Position numbers and translations under genes: made by a program
The notes under the pieces: model-generated
Told to the model about the DNA's origin: nothing
Seen by the model: only the letters and a program-made list of their open reading frames with translations
Databases searched by the model: none
Part shown: positions 48,451 through 60,042 of the stretch, piece by piece
How the letters are laid out: every line of letters starts with the position of its first letter
Numbering within the stretch: the stretch's first letter is position 1
From: Trichaptum fuscoviolaceum
Taxonomy: Eukaryota; Basidiomycota; Agaricomycetes; Hymenochaetales; Trichaptaceae
Assembly (NCBI GenBank): GCA_910574455.1
Contig: CAJSYZ010000008.1
Span: forward strand, 4,156,707-4,220,706
DNA length: 64,000 bases
Reading direction: 5' to 3'

Positions 48451-49857
48451 ATGGTGACTGTACTTTTCTTGGGTGTAACTGGATACATAGGAGGTGTGTT
48501 CTTCTCCCCTCTCACTGTCAAAGCAAGGCAATCCGAGTCGGACTCCTTAGCTTCCATCGTTCTTCTATCGTTGCATCTTTTCAGATTTGATATTCCAAAA
48601 CAGCTTTCTGATCCAGTTCCACATAGGCTCAGTTCTAGTTGCGCTCACAAAGGCCTACCCGGACGCTACTATCAGGGCGCTCATCCGGCCATCTAAATAT
48701 CAATCCAAACCGACATTCGATGCTGTCAAAGCTCTTGGCGCAGAGCCCGTTTCCTGCTCGTTGAGGGACTACGCATTGGTGGCATCTCTTGCGTCCGAGG
48801 CGGACATCGTTGTCAACGTTGCCGATAGCGATGATTTCTTGCTGATAGAGGCTATTTTGGAGTCTTTCAAGAAGCGGAAAGAGGGGGGAAAGTCGGTAGC
48901 CTCTTTTATCCAGACGAGCGGGACGATGATCTTCTTAGATGGGAATACTGAGGGAAAATTTGACTCGAAGGCAAAGATTTGGACGGTATGATTCGCTGTC
49001 CTTTGGTGCCTTCTTTCGTTGACCCTCGTGCTCGGACAATATGTTCCACGTAAAGGACAAGGAAGAAGACATCAGGCAACTCACAACTTCGATGTACCAC
49101 GGACGAGTCGACGTGCCGTAGGTGGCTTTGTTCGCTTGATTATATCCATCTGCTAAACATCTTTGTGCATTCTAGACTCATGAAAGCATCCGAAGATGGG
49201 TACGTCAACTCCTTCATCGTGTGTCCATCTGGTGTCTTTGGGCTTGGAGACGGTCCAGACAGGAAGGCTGCGTCATTCTTTCCCTTTTCATTTATGCAAA
49301 AAGGGGAGGCGTTTTATGTTGGGGAAGGGAGCAGTATCTTTGGTACGGTATGTTGATCAACTTGATTAAATCCATCTCTGGATATGTCTTAAATATGGTT
49401 GATATGTTATGAAAGGTACATATTCAGGACCTAACGTCCCTTTACCTCCTCATATTCGATCGTGCAATTTCTGCGGCCACAGCAGGCAAAATCCTCTCCA
49501 CCAGTCCTTACTCGCGATACTATATAGCGAGTACTGGGGAGATGGACACGAAGTCTATAGCTCGCGTTTTTGCACAGGAACTGCATAAGGCTGGCGTCAT
49601 ACCGTTCGCGGAGCCCAAAAGTGTGGCATACGAAGATGCAGGCATATATAAATCGTGAGTTCTAGTCTGTTAAGGTTTCTCTTCAACGCGGATCACTCAC
49701 ATATACATATTTGTGTAGTGCTTGGGGAAATATGCGCCTCCGCCCCGAGAATGCAAAGTCTATCGGCTGGGAGCCAAAGTATACAGTTGGTAATCAGACG
49801 TTGGCTGAAGGGCTTTGGGATTGTGTGGGACGATATAAGGCTCTGTCGTCTAGTTAA
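48451..49857 (+). CDS. NmrA-like / extended short-chain dehydrogenase family NAD(P)-binding protein
   Basis: Six exons (48451-48493, 48627-48985, 49056-49117, 49176-49347, 49416-49654, 49719-49857) encode 337 residues. The Rossmann fingerprint TGYIGG is split by the first intron: VLFLGVTGYIGG, then SVLVALTKAYPDATIRALIR. Further signals are VNVADSDDFLLIEAIL, FIQTSGTMIFLDG, FIVCPSGVFGLGDGP (substrate-side loop typical of atypical extended SDRs), HIQDLTSLYLLIFDRA and a C-terminal SIGWEPKYT. No clear Y-x-x-x-K catalytic pair is visible, so it may be a reductase of the NmrA/isoflavone reductase type or a redox-sensing NAD(P)-binding protein. It sits 3.5 kb downstream of the PKS; a tailoring role is possible. 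Confidence 0.85.
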
Positions 49858-50693
49858 TTTCACTACGTTCATTTCCATGGCTAATTGTTCCCGAACACCC
49901 CTAGGTGTAAGGGTTATAGCGGGCTAAATGTTACAAAAAGTTTGCATGCACGTGCTTCCAATTCAAAACCATTTTTTACTGAAATTGACTTAAGTGTTAC
50001 TTAAATGCCCTGAGAGACTGAAAGTCCTGTTAAGTAAAATTTTAAGTAAAAACTTACTTATTCAGGCATGTCCTTCCATTAATCAGGCCTAGGAACAGCT
50101 TACTGAAATCAGTGCCGTTGACTTAATTCAGTGCTTCAGTCAGTCTACTGCAGTCTCTTAGTCTCTTCTGTTTTTTTCTCTTGCGTGATGCAAGCCCGCC
50201 GCAGGTATAAATGTCCGAGCGCAAGCGTGCAAGCACGGGCGGACGCCCGGGCGAAGTGCGCTGAAGCCTCGGACATTGCCCACCTTGGTACTAGTTTGTT
50301 CAGTGTCTGAATTACTGTTATTTTCATATTTATATGGAATTGTAATTTTGCATGTCCGGGAGCTTGCCTCACTGGTGGCCCAAATGGAATCAAGTTTTGG
50401 ATAAATAAAATAAAATAATGCATCAGAGCAGATAATTAACGCCCGGAGGTGTGTTCGGGTTTTGCAAGCAACCAGCTTGCCCCTACGGGCGTTATTTATG
50501 TAAAGTGCTGTAAATAAATACCAAAAACTCATGTAGCGGGGCTGGGGCAAACTTGAAGATGATGTCATCGCCATTACTGACTGATATCATCCCCTGCCCA
50601 CAACTAAAAAGTATATAAATCTTCATTTCAGACACTGATGCTACGTACTTCTACCTTCTCGACTTGAAGCTCAATATCCTTCAGTCTTTTAAC
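49858..50693. repeat. Intergenic region with hairpin-forming inverted repeats
   Basis: No gene seen. TGTCCGAG at 50212-50219 pairs with CTCGGACA at 50268-50275. TAACGCCCG at 50437-50445 pairs with CGGGCGTTA at 50486-50494. Repeated TTAAGT/ACTTAA words occur at 49.99-50.06 kb. These may be ends of small decayed elements. Confidence 0.45.
50612..50619 (+). promoter_or_regulatory. TATA box of the small hydrophilic protein gene
   Basis: TATATAAA lies 75 bases before the ATG at 50694, followed by a pyrimidine-rich leader. Confidence 0.5.
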
Positions 50694-51214
50694 ATGTCCA
50701 CTACCAGCTCGCAGACGACCGGACAAGGATATATAGATAAACCCACGGACGAGGTTCCCAACAACTACCCACCGGAAGGCCAAACTGAAGATAGTATGTA
50801 GCTTTAGAAATGCTCAATAGGCCGCGCTAAATTAATATATGCATAGCGACATCGGAAGGCGGTTACGGAGGACACGCGTTTGCACCGGCCGCACAGCGGG
50901 GTCTGATAGATCAAAGTACAGAGGGTATGCCGCTCGGCAATGAAATACAGGACGCATATCAGGGGAAGGATGTCGAAGCGGCGGCGCAGTATAACCATGA
51001 ACAGAGTAAGTATAACATGATCAACTATGGTGCCATTTAGATTATCTGAACGTTGATGAGAGTAGGCAAGACTTTAAATCCTTACGGTGAAGGTGCTGCA
51101 GACAATTGCAAGGAGCAAGAGGATAGACTGGCAAGCTCCTATACAGATTCCCGGGCACGAAAGTACGAAGGAGGTGCTGCCGGGACAACCGGATTTGATG
51201 CAGATACGCGTTGA
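50694..51214 (+). CDS. Small hydrophilic, probably disordered protein
   Basis: Three exons, 50694-50793, 50847-51005 and 51066-51214, join to a 135-residue protein. Each exon is too short to stand out alone. Both introns have clean GT...AG ends (GTATGT...ATAG and GTAAGT...GTAG), and the phases keep the frame open to TGA. The composition is rich in Gly, Ala, Glu, Asp, Gln, Thr and Tyr with almost no large hydrophobic stretch (for example TSEGGYGGHAFAPAAQRG and KYEGGAAGTTGFDADTR), like hydrophilin or stress-type proteins. A TATA box sits upstream. I do not recognise the family. The coherent splicing is the main evidence that it is a gene. Confidence 0.65.
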
Positions 51215-51436
51215 TCTAAATGGTCCCTCCTGTCGCACCCTGTCGCAATCTAACGCCTTCTTCAACTTAAATATCATTAAAAAGGTGTACAAAGAGACAT
51301 GCATGTAAAAGATACATATTTCAGCGAAGACAAGCGTACAACAGACTTGATAAATAAGAAAATATTTCCATGCCCCCGTCAATTCGAAGTATGTACGCGC
51401 GTTCAGAGACCGCAAGGAAAGGCCAGTACGATATAG

Positions 51437-53366
51437 CTAAATTACGCTGTTGGAACAGGGCGTATCCGGAGTTTTCACATTTCGCCCGAGGCAGTCTTTT
51501 CTTCCGCAATCCATACATTCGCTTTTACAATGCCTTCGGCCTCCTTTACCCCCGCATTCCTTCGTACCGCACTTACCACAGCGCCGAATACGCTTCTCCT
51601 TTAACCCCGCTGAGCCAGTGCCGGAGTCGCTATCTGCAGTCATAACTGTACCCCGCCCGCCCGTCGAGATACTTGGATTGCCAGTCGAGCGTTTCGATTT
51701 GCCAGCGAAGACGATGACGCCTGTACCACTCATGCCGCTGCCGTTGTTGGGAAGGTAATTTGGTTCGATAGCAGCTGTTCCGTCCGCGGTGTCTAATGCC
51801 CACGCACCGAAGAGTCCGCCTGCGGCAGTTTCCTAGTAATACTACATCAGGCACTGCGCAATGATCATAATGAAGTGAAATAAATGCTAACCTCAGAGAT
51901 TTGCGGCGAGGAACCATTGCGAGGCTTGGGCAATTCAACGTAGACTTGCTGAGTTTTGTGTCTCTTTCGTCCAGAAAGTCTTGGTTCTTCTTGATAGCTC
52001 CTTCCGATAACCGGTTGGGCTTTAGGGAGTTCTGAGCGACCTTCCCGAATCCCTACGAGGATGCTCATGATTGCAGCTTCCCCCATACCCAAAGCAACAA
52101 GCCCTCGAACCATTTTCCACAGCGCTGTCGATACACCGAGAACCTTGAAGCTCCATACATTGGCATCTGGCCCGAGCTCTCCTTCCCCGATATCATTAGC
52201 CTTAACGCTCTTTGCGAGGTGAGCCGGAAATTCCTTTTTGAGGACCTCAGGAAGAGCGCGAAGGATGCGACCGTCTGTGCTGGCGTACGTCGACGGGGAG
52301 CTACCCGAGCCGGTTTTGCAGTCCGCGTTCGTACATTCGTATTTGCAGCCGATGATGTAGAACGGCCTTTCCAGATCATGGATCATGATAGGCCCAGTCT
52401 GTATCCTGCCTTTGTTCGCCAAGGGCGCAGCACACTTTGGGCAGGAAAGCCCATTGAATAAGAGCGGCAACGGATCCCAGTAAATGAAGCGGTGTTCGGA
52501 CGGGATGCGAGATGTCGAAGCCGATGACGTGAGGGAGAAGTAGGAAGGGGAAGATGGCAACCAAAATGTCTTCATGACGGAGTACAGAGACGGGGTGTCT
52601 GGCGAAAAAGTGGGCTGCCTGTTTTCTTTCGGACTTAAAGACGCAAGATGCGTGCGGAACGCTGCCTCTACAGAGGTTCCGGACGCCGCTGGTGGGTACG
52701 GTAGGTTGGTAAGAGCAGAGATGAGTGCATGGAGGAAGCGCTCTTCATTGACACGCAGGTGTGAAGGTCCCTCACTTCCGAGAAGGCTTGGGTCGATGTT
52801 GCTGGGATGGACTGGCGGCGGTGTTGCTTCTGGTTCGGTTCTGCCAGGAGCTCGCTCTTGACCACCACCTACATTATTTGATGGTGGTTCTGAGTTCTTT
52901 GTGGCCGAATGTTTGTGAAACATGGAAGGAATGAAACCATTCGTCAGAATCAACACATTGCAAGTTCAATGTTACTCACATTGTTTCCCTCTCGGATGTC
53001 TTCACCGCCCGACGGCAGTGCTTGTTGCCCGTCATCTGCCATATCCACGTCCTCCGCCCCTCCAATTAATGACGGCGGTGCACTAGCATTTTGAGGTGCC
53101 ACGGTGCGCTGCTCGCTGTCCGGATGCATCGATAACCCCGATGGTAGCCCATCCTTCCTCGACCCACCCATAGGTCGCTTATCTTTAGGTGAACCATTCG
53201 GATTTTGCCCCCCTGATTTGCGCTTCACGGGTACGATTGACGCGTCGGCTGAAGCTAGTGGCGACGTGGTCGTTCCTTCCGAATGCTGTTGATGTTGTGG
53301 TTGCTGTCGGACAAGCACACTGTCATTAATGGAGAAGATATGGTTCACATCCATGTCTGTCGCCAT
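51437..53366 (-). CDS. AT-hook-derived protein with zinc-ribbon-like Cys motifs (copy 2)
   Basis: Three exons (53366-52980, 52896-51892, 51832-51437) give 595 residues, with introns at the same places as the 9.4-11.4 kb copy. The middle domain is well conserved: ERFLHALISALTNLPYPPAA, SVMKTFWLPSSPSYFSL, CPKC, HDLERPFYIIGCKYEC, STDGRILRALP. The C-terminal Cys cluster (RRCGKCGTKECGGKGGRRHC, then CMDCGRKDC) is also kept. The N-terminus has diverged: the glutamine run is reduced to scattered Gln/His, and both AT-hook cores have lost G-R-P (KRKSGGQNPNG and RPMGGSRKDG here, against KRKPGRPKGS and GPIGRPRKDG in copy 1). DNA binding through AT-hooks is therefore unlikely, while the central domain seems constrained. 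Function unknown. Confidence 0.75.
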
Positions 53367-54989
53367 CCTCGTCTACTGAACGTCTGTCGCTGCTTGATGC
53401 TATTGAGAACATGACAAGGGCTATCAGCACATTAATGTCGATCAGGAAAAGTTGCAGCCGGAAAGCTTGAAATCATTCAATGGGCAATGGCATAGCAGTT
53501 CAAGTTGTTTGTGTCACAATGACCCAGTAACATTCAAAGAGCAGCGCTAAGTCAGCCAGAATGGTTACGGTGACGAACACGCGCATACCATCCTTGAACC
53601 ACGGTATACCGGCAAAACACATCGCTCAATGTGTATGTGAAGAGCACAGGCTTGTGCTTACAACTCCAAGTCGTAGGAGAACTTGGGAAGTGGAAGGGAT
53701 CAAAAGATAATTTCCGTGAAGGTGACTTACAGCCGCGCGACAGAATCCAATGGTCCTGAAATCCCACTTAACTCGGCCACGTTTCCGGGATAGTACAGCT
53801 AACTCCCTTTACTAGTAGGTGAGATTATAGCTTTAGAAATGGATGAAAGGTGTAGTAGTAGTCAACATACCAATAACTCTCGCTGAAAGGGGGGGTTCGT
53901 AGAATGAGGACAATCGACAACTTGAAGTCGCGTGGGAGTTTAAGCTCAAGTTCAAGTTAACTTGAAGACAACTTACACTCCGAGTCACTGACAAGCCTGA
54001 GTTAAGTCACGGTTATGATTCCGGGCGGAGCTTAAACTTCGACTTGAAGTTGAATAAGTGGCGGAAAGAGATACATTACTCAACAGCTTCTCGCCTTTCT
54101 CCTCCTTTCTATCCACCGACTGCTACCAGGCGCGTGGCATAGGCTAGGAAAAAGTGTCAGTTACTTTTAGCAGGTCCTCCACATCTGTTTCGAGTACGCT
54201 ATTTTCTCTTATCAAGCTCTATTACCGTTTCTCCTCCATTGTTGCTGACCACGGTCATTGGAACGCAGGACAAAAGCACAGTTGTCTCGAGTTTATCACA
54301 GCATTACTTTAATGCATCAGCGCAGTGCATTCTCCTTTTCTGTGATCATTCCTTTTCTGAGTCTCGTAACCAGACCTGGGCACTTGAACGGGCCTGCTTC
54401 AGTTTGCCGGCGTATGTACGTGCCCGTGCTTGCAAGCAACTAGAAACGCAGCTCGCCTAGTCACGAGGCTAGAGCACTTTAGGTCAACGTTGCGCCGCCT
54501 TCCCCATCAAGTCATAGCTGTTCACATCACTCATAACTATCCGTGGTTGATTCCGAACGTTTGAGTCAAACAGAGCGCCGCATCCTCAAATACTTTAAAC
54601 GTCTTTGCATCGCTCTTGACTTTCTGTGGCTTTGAATCACGTACCGGGCCGCGTCCTCGCATCATTCTTAATCATCTGTGTCTGATCTCCATCCCGACCC
54701 CAACTTCTATCCCGATACCAATTTCTCAAGGCAGCAAAAGATCGTGGCTGCAGTTGTCGATGCCTTTCGCATTCGTTCGAGACTACGCAGCATACCTACA
54801 AGGATCGTCAGCAGTAAGTTACTTCGGTTATTCCTCACACATTCACAGCCCCAAACATGATTTCCACCATCGGCAATTAGAAAAGTCATTAAGGTGAAAT
54901 GCATAATGGACTTGAATGCTTTAAAGAACGGAACTGTGCAAGGGGGTGAGATACTCTCTTTCGTTCGCAACGTTCACTGACTTCGTAGC
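53367..54989. other. Intergenic between divergent AT-hook-type and DUF6534 copies
   Basis: No gene seen. In the left arm the corresponding interval contains the DUF1479 gene; no remnant of it is visible here. AAGTTCAAGTTAACTTGAAG-type repeats lie at 53.95-54.05 kb. Confidence 0.5.
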
Positions 54990-56778
54990 CATGTCAGGTA
55001 CAACTCCAAGCCTGGATAGCACAGTGTGTAGCGATTTCTTTGCTATATAAGCTCTTGGACGTTCTGAGTCATTCATTAAAAGATAGGGGCACTCTATCTC
55101 TGCACATTGTGAGTTTAGTCCTTCGGGTCATTCTGGACCTACTGAAGTGATATCACTCAGGTTTGCTATGGGGCAAGTACTTCTAGGATAGGGAAACACC
55201 CGTTGTTTAACATATTGTTTAGATTGTGGGGAGCAGCTTGTGTCCAAGTTTATTATTATTATAAGGTGATTATTATCTTCTATTACTGTAGATCCCTTTC
55301 TTACTAAATACTCTCGCAGAAGCATTCAGGAGATAGTTGGGGAACTAAGCTACTTGTAGGAAAGCTTGTATAGGTTCAGACTCCAGAAAAGTGACCGCCT
55401 TCTATTCAAGGTTGCCGGAGTAATAAGTGGAGACACGGTACATCAAGGCATGATTGTACACGCTTCATACGTATACCAAATCAGCAAATTTGGAAACATA
55501 GCTTTCATTGAAAGTATTGTCACGTATGTCATCAACTTTAAGTCTATGCAATATGTCCTGCTAATATCTTGTTTAGAACTGTGACAGTATGTTTTACTCC
55601 CTTCTCTTTCCACACGACTTGCTGAAATGAATCTATGCACCAGCAAATGCTCTTGGTTAACGTGCGTGTCGATATATCATGTTTTCGTCCAATCCATTGA
55701 CAGCTAGAGGTTAGGCATTGGTAACTGCCGCTGTGCAACTCTTTCTTGTGAGACGTGCTTGGTTTCGTACGTTTGTTAGACCTTCAAAATTTCTCAGCCT
55801 CTCAGTGCTTAGTTTTAGTCAGCAACAAAAGCACACCTCTTCTTGTTGTGCTGGTGAGCTCACGTTCACAGTTCGTAATGTGCCTCAAATTTGCTGATAG
55901 TGTTTGCAGTCCATTCTTGTCCTAGCTGAATTCATAATCACCCTAGGTACAATTTTTCATCATAAATATCACTGCGATGCATCTAATCACTACTCACAGC
56001 TTTCTACGGGAAATCGTAAGTCATCTTCAGTGGGTCATCTGCATTCTTGACTGCGTTGTTCTGACTTGTTCTGCAGCCTGAGATTGTCGATTAAAACATT
56101 CCCTGACTTGGAGAAAATATATGGACTAACTCGGGCCATGGGCGCTTTGAATGCGGCAGCAGCTGTCGTACTCTCGTGGTGTTTGATCTTCCTCCTGAAT
56201 CGCTCCCGAACCGGGTTCGAAGAAACCGAGACTATCATTGATAGACTCATTGGTTTTATGCTTGGAACCGGGCTATTAACGACCATGGTGGCTGTAGGCT
56301 GCCTCATCACTGTGAGCTTTGTTACTGTAGAGGTTCAATGCATAGACTTCCTGACAAAATTACGATATCAGATTACCCTAATCCCGAACTCCCGCATTTA
56401 CATTGGATTGTACTATTTGCTCACTAAACGTAAGTCATCAGAGCCACAAGCCTGGAGCAAATAGCCCGCTAATAAAACTCAATGACAGTCTATACCAACT
56501 CTCTCTTAGCATCGTGCGTATATCACTAGAGCTGGAACAGCTGGTATTCAACTTCATTTTTTAAGGTTGAATGCGAGACGAGGCACGGGCTGTGACCACA
56601 ACGGGGAGCATTCTCCTTCTGGAAATTCCGGATCGCACCCTCGAGTACTAAAGGTGATCTCCATTAATGGACGAAAGGTATGCATCAGCACTTAGCCTCT
56701 CTATAATGCAATATGTAACGCCCTTTCTTTGTGCAGTCCGCAAACGTTCAACTTGTTTCAATTAATCTCGATGTCTAG
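54990..56778 (+). pseudogene. DUF6534-type membrane protein (copy 2), probably disrupted
   Basis: This is the counterpart of the gene at 3.6-5.4 kb. The first exon candidate, MSGTTPSLDSTVCSDFFAI, runs into TAA where the other copy continues; a one-base shift relative to copy 1 explains it. GDTVHQGMIVHASYVYQIS (about 55.43 kb) is intact. In the next exon an AAG Lys codon of copy 1 is TAG here, just before ALVTAAVQLFLVRRAWF (about 55.71 kb). The family core is intact (ETIIDRLIGF, GTGLLTTMVAVGCLI, YIGLYYLLTKR), as are the exon LNARRGTG and the last exon ending SINLDV at 56778. Alternative acceptors (for example GGTTAG before the ALVTAAV block) could bypass the stop, so decay is likely but not certain. 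Confidence 0.6.
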
Positions 56779-57069
56779 CGCATTCAAACAAGATTGTAGC
56801 ATCGCTTTCGTTCTTCAATCTCAAAGGCTTCGTTGATATGCCGGTTCAGCCAAAGATGTAGTACTGCAGAAAGTTGCATATCCTCCAATATGTCAGATGC
56901 TTGATTTTGGTATTGTAGAACGGAAATCGATTTACTCGCAAAGCAAACCTTGAGCAATGGAACGTAGACAATAATAGTGCATACAGTGAATATACGTGGG
57001 GTAAATATTGTACAGTAGGTAATAAATAGAGTTAGTTTATCATGGCATTTTAAACAGCTAGAGTTTCAT

Positions 57070-58274
57070 TTACGATTCAAAAGCGGGAGTCGGTGGTACC
57101 GTAAACATCTCCTCTTCGTAAATTAGTTCTCCAGTCCAACCCAGAGACCTAGCCATGACGAGGCAGGGGTCGTCCGGAGATTTCTTAGTATAATGACGTC
57201 GGATTGAATCACGACGAGGAAATCCTGCCTTCCTCTTTCCGGTATTCGTCGAGCATCTGGGGTTGCAACAGAAGTACGCATTTGCCTCATTGTGCGTTTG
57301 TTCGTGACGGTTACATATGCGAGCATTTCTAAAGCGCCACGGGCATCCGTGATAACGGCACTTGTACTGCCCGGTGGAATAGAGTGGGTCGCGAGTGGTT
57401 TGAGTTCTTGGCCTTCTAATCGGTCCAGCCAGAGCTTGAGGTTGTGAAAGTGAGGGTGATCCGTGTCCCTCGTTATCTACGCTTAAAAGACCTCCTCTTT
57501 CCCCTTCTAACTCCGGAGAGGGGTACAAGAATTGGGAACCCGGTGACCACGGCGCTGAGTTGGAGGGGACCGCACTGGAAGGAGAGCTGATAGTTTCCTC
57601 AGATGACCCGGATGTAGAAGGATTGTAGACCTTGTTGTTGAATGGGTAGTCGAACTGGAGAGATGGCGCATGGGAAAAGCTCATTTGACTTTGTGCGCTG
57701 GACGGAGCAGCTTGAGGATCGGCGGGAGGTGGAAACTGAAGAAACCGAATGAGCCAGTCGAGATCGAGCTCATCGTATAGAGGAGGAGTGCCCGTGACAT
57801 CCGCATGAACCCGAAACGGTTGGGTAAGATCTTCCGTTGAGGTAGATGCGTTTTGTGAGGCAGACGAGATGGGAGTAAAGCTGCCGCTGGGTAGAAATCC
57901 GGGGAAGGGAGCAAAGGTGTCGCTTTGTTGTTGTAATAAGTCAGGAAAGGGAGTAAAAACTCCTGTCGGGCTTGATATTTGTTCAGTCGCTTTCTCTACT
58001 CCCGCCGGCAAAGCGCCGATTACAGGCCGAGAGTTGAGACTGCTGAGTTCGGTGGCATTTCCGAAGAGCGGAGTAGTCGATGCGATGATGGGGGCGGGGG
58101 ACTGTATGAATCGTAAGATACATCTACTGTAAGGATGGAGGCAAAAAGACATACCATGTTCGAATTTGTATTATTACCACCTCCAAGATAAGAACGATTC
58201 GAGTCTGCACCAGACTTTCGCCGATCTCCAGCGCTCAGTATGTCGGAGAACGCGCTTGCGATATTGTGAAACAT
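57070..58274 (-). CDS. C2H2-type zinc finger regulator (copy 2)
   Basis: Two exons, 58274-58155 and 58101-57070, encode 383 residues, against 381 in copy 1. The shared blocks are the N-terminal SAFSDILSAGDRR, the conserved LDLDWLIRFLQ, a Ser/Pro-rich middle, the finger CRYHGC...HEQTH, the second Cys/His module (CCNPRC, RRDSIRRHY, DDPC) and the C-terminal LGWTGELIYEEEMF. Both copies have intact frames and finger residues, so both may be functional. The Ser/Pro-rich middle is the most diverged part, while the finger region is nearly unchanged at the DNA level. It is convergent with the DUF6534 copy, mirroring the left arm. Confidence 0.85.
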
Positions 58275-60042
58275 CTCAAAAAAGAAAATGGGGACAAAGC
58301 CGAGGAAGGTGCTGAATTGATAGCAGCGCCGCTACGCGCTTTCTTATGGGCTTCACATCGTCAAAGGACGACACCAAAGCTCTCCTCTGCAACAGATTGA
58401 TTACTACTCAAGTACACGCAGAGCCACTCAGAGGAGTTACATCAGCGCCCAAAGCGCGAGAACGAGTAAGGTGGCCGGAACCATGGTGCGAACTTAGCGT
58501 TTGATTCGTGTAATCCGGCCGTGAAGACATTCGAGAACTTGGTGTCTGAGAGCAATACCAGCCGCTACAGAGGGGGATATAGCTGATGGATAAGAGGGGG
58601 AATGCAGGATGTCCGGATAGTCTTGAATCCAGGAGGGGGGGATGAAGAATGCAGTGGCATCAAGACAATAGAGCCACGTGCACACGAGGTTGGACAAAAC
58701 AGTGCACTGCCGTAGGACGCGTGTTAGCCCTAGATGTTAAGGTTTCAGCTTTGGAAAGCTCTTTGAGAAGACCAAGAGACAGTAAAACGGTGTTCAAAGT
58801 TGTGCGCTAAGACCTTTATATGTTCCACAGTGTTCTCGGCAGATGAGAAATTCGCAATCTATTGACCACTACCTTGTTTCCTAGTCGTATCTTGGGGATG
58901 ATATTATGGTGTTGTTAGAGATATAGACTGCAGTTGTAATGAAGAATGTATGAGCGCCTCTAAGTCGAAGCGAACAGTAAGACCAATAGCGTCAATGCAT
59001 TGAATTGGAACACTCACCATTGAAAAACTGTGTAAAATTAGTTGAGCTAGTCATTTCAAGCTGTGTAGCTAATCGCTGACAAGGAGAGAAGCTTACTGGG
59101 CCCTGTTTAAATAGAATTCAAGCTATGTTCGTCCTTTGAACGACATAGCCTTCCGACTAGACAGCAGTATTTCTGCCTTGTCTCCCTCACAAGAAGACTT
59201 TAACAACGAGAGAATCCATAGCGTATACATCGAATGAGTTAAATAGACAGTCAATGCAGTAGAGTAGGTTTCACAAATGAACTTGAAAGCATTGGAGATA
59301 ACGACAGTGAAAGTGAGAAGAGAAGACGCGGAATTACTAAGGTTTTGTCCCACGCAATCAGTGGTTTGTCTCGGATAAAAAGATCCCAATTTTGCGAGTG
59401 ATTATATTTCGGTATATAAAGTGCCTTCAAATTGTCATTTCAGCGCTATGGATAAGAATTTGCCCAAATGTTGACCACGTCATGGAAAGGAACGCGATCA
59501 TGATCATGATGATCTCGTTGATTTCGAGTCCGAGTCGGCTGTCTTATGAGTCTTAGTCCGAGTCATTGCTTATCTTATGTAAGAGTCAAGTTCTTTAAAT
59601 AACTTGAAGCTCTGTCTTCAAGTTCTGTGGGCCGATGATACTAAAGCCAACCAATTGGGGTCGAGCGGATGAATTATTGAAGAGACGGATTTTTTCGCCC
59701 AATCTCCTCGAGCGGCCGGCCTCCGCAAGTCGCCATCGACCTCCTGCGATGTTTCCGCAAAGTCTTGTTTTACGTTCTTGCTCTGCTCCTTTCTTGCACT
59801 CTTTGACTGCTTTCAATTTCGCTCTGCCTCCTCTGTCCAGGACTCGGGTTGGGCGCGACGACGGCTAAGTTCTGCCAGCGAGTGGCAAAGTCGGCCGACC
59901 GGAAGGTCAACAATCTATCTGTTTGTCAGCCAAGTCGTGACCTTGGTATCGCACACGCCCGTGCATCTCCGTTGTCGGGTTGCTTATAGCTCTGGAGGAG
60001 AGGAAGGTCATATTGCTCACCTTGGACTTTCTCTTCTCGATC
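58275..60042. other. Intergenic; outer end of the right arm and promoter of the MFS gene
   Basis: No gene supported. A minus-strand frame at 59123-59389 has a hydrophobic stretch (LLTFTVVISNAFKFICETYS) that could be a membrane-protein remnant, but nothing joins to it. GAGTCCGAGTC repeats occur near 59.53-59.57 kb. Confidence 0.5.

Larger units (their letters stand above)
51437..59000 (-). repeat. Right arm of the inverted duplication
   Basis: This is the reverse-complement counterpart of 1.43-11.45 kb, with the three shared genes in mirrored order. The longest run of identity noticed is 62 bases in the C2H2 finger coding region (left 3153-3214, right about 57206-57267). Non-coding similarity continues to about 59.0 kb. 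Confidence 0.8.
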
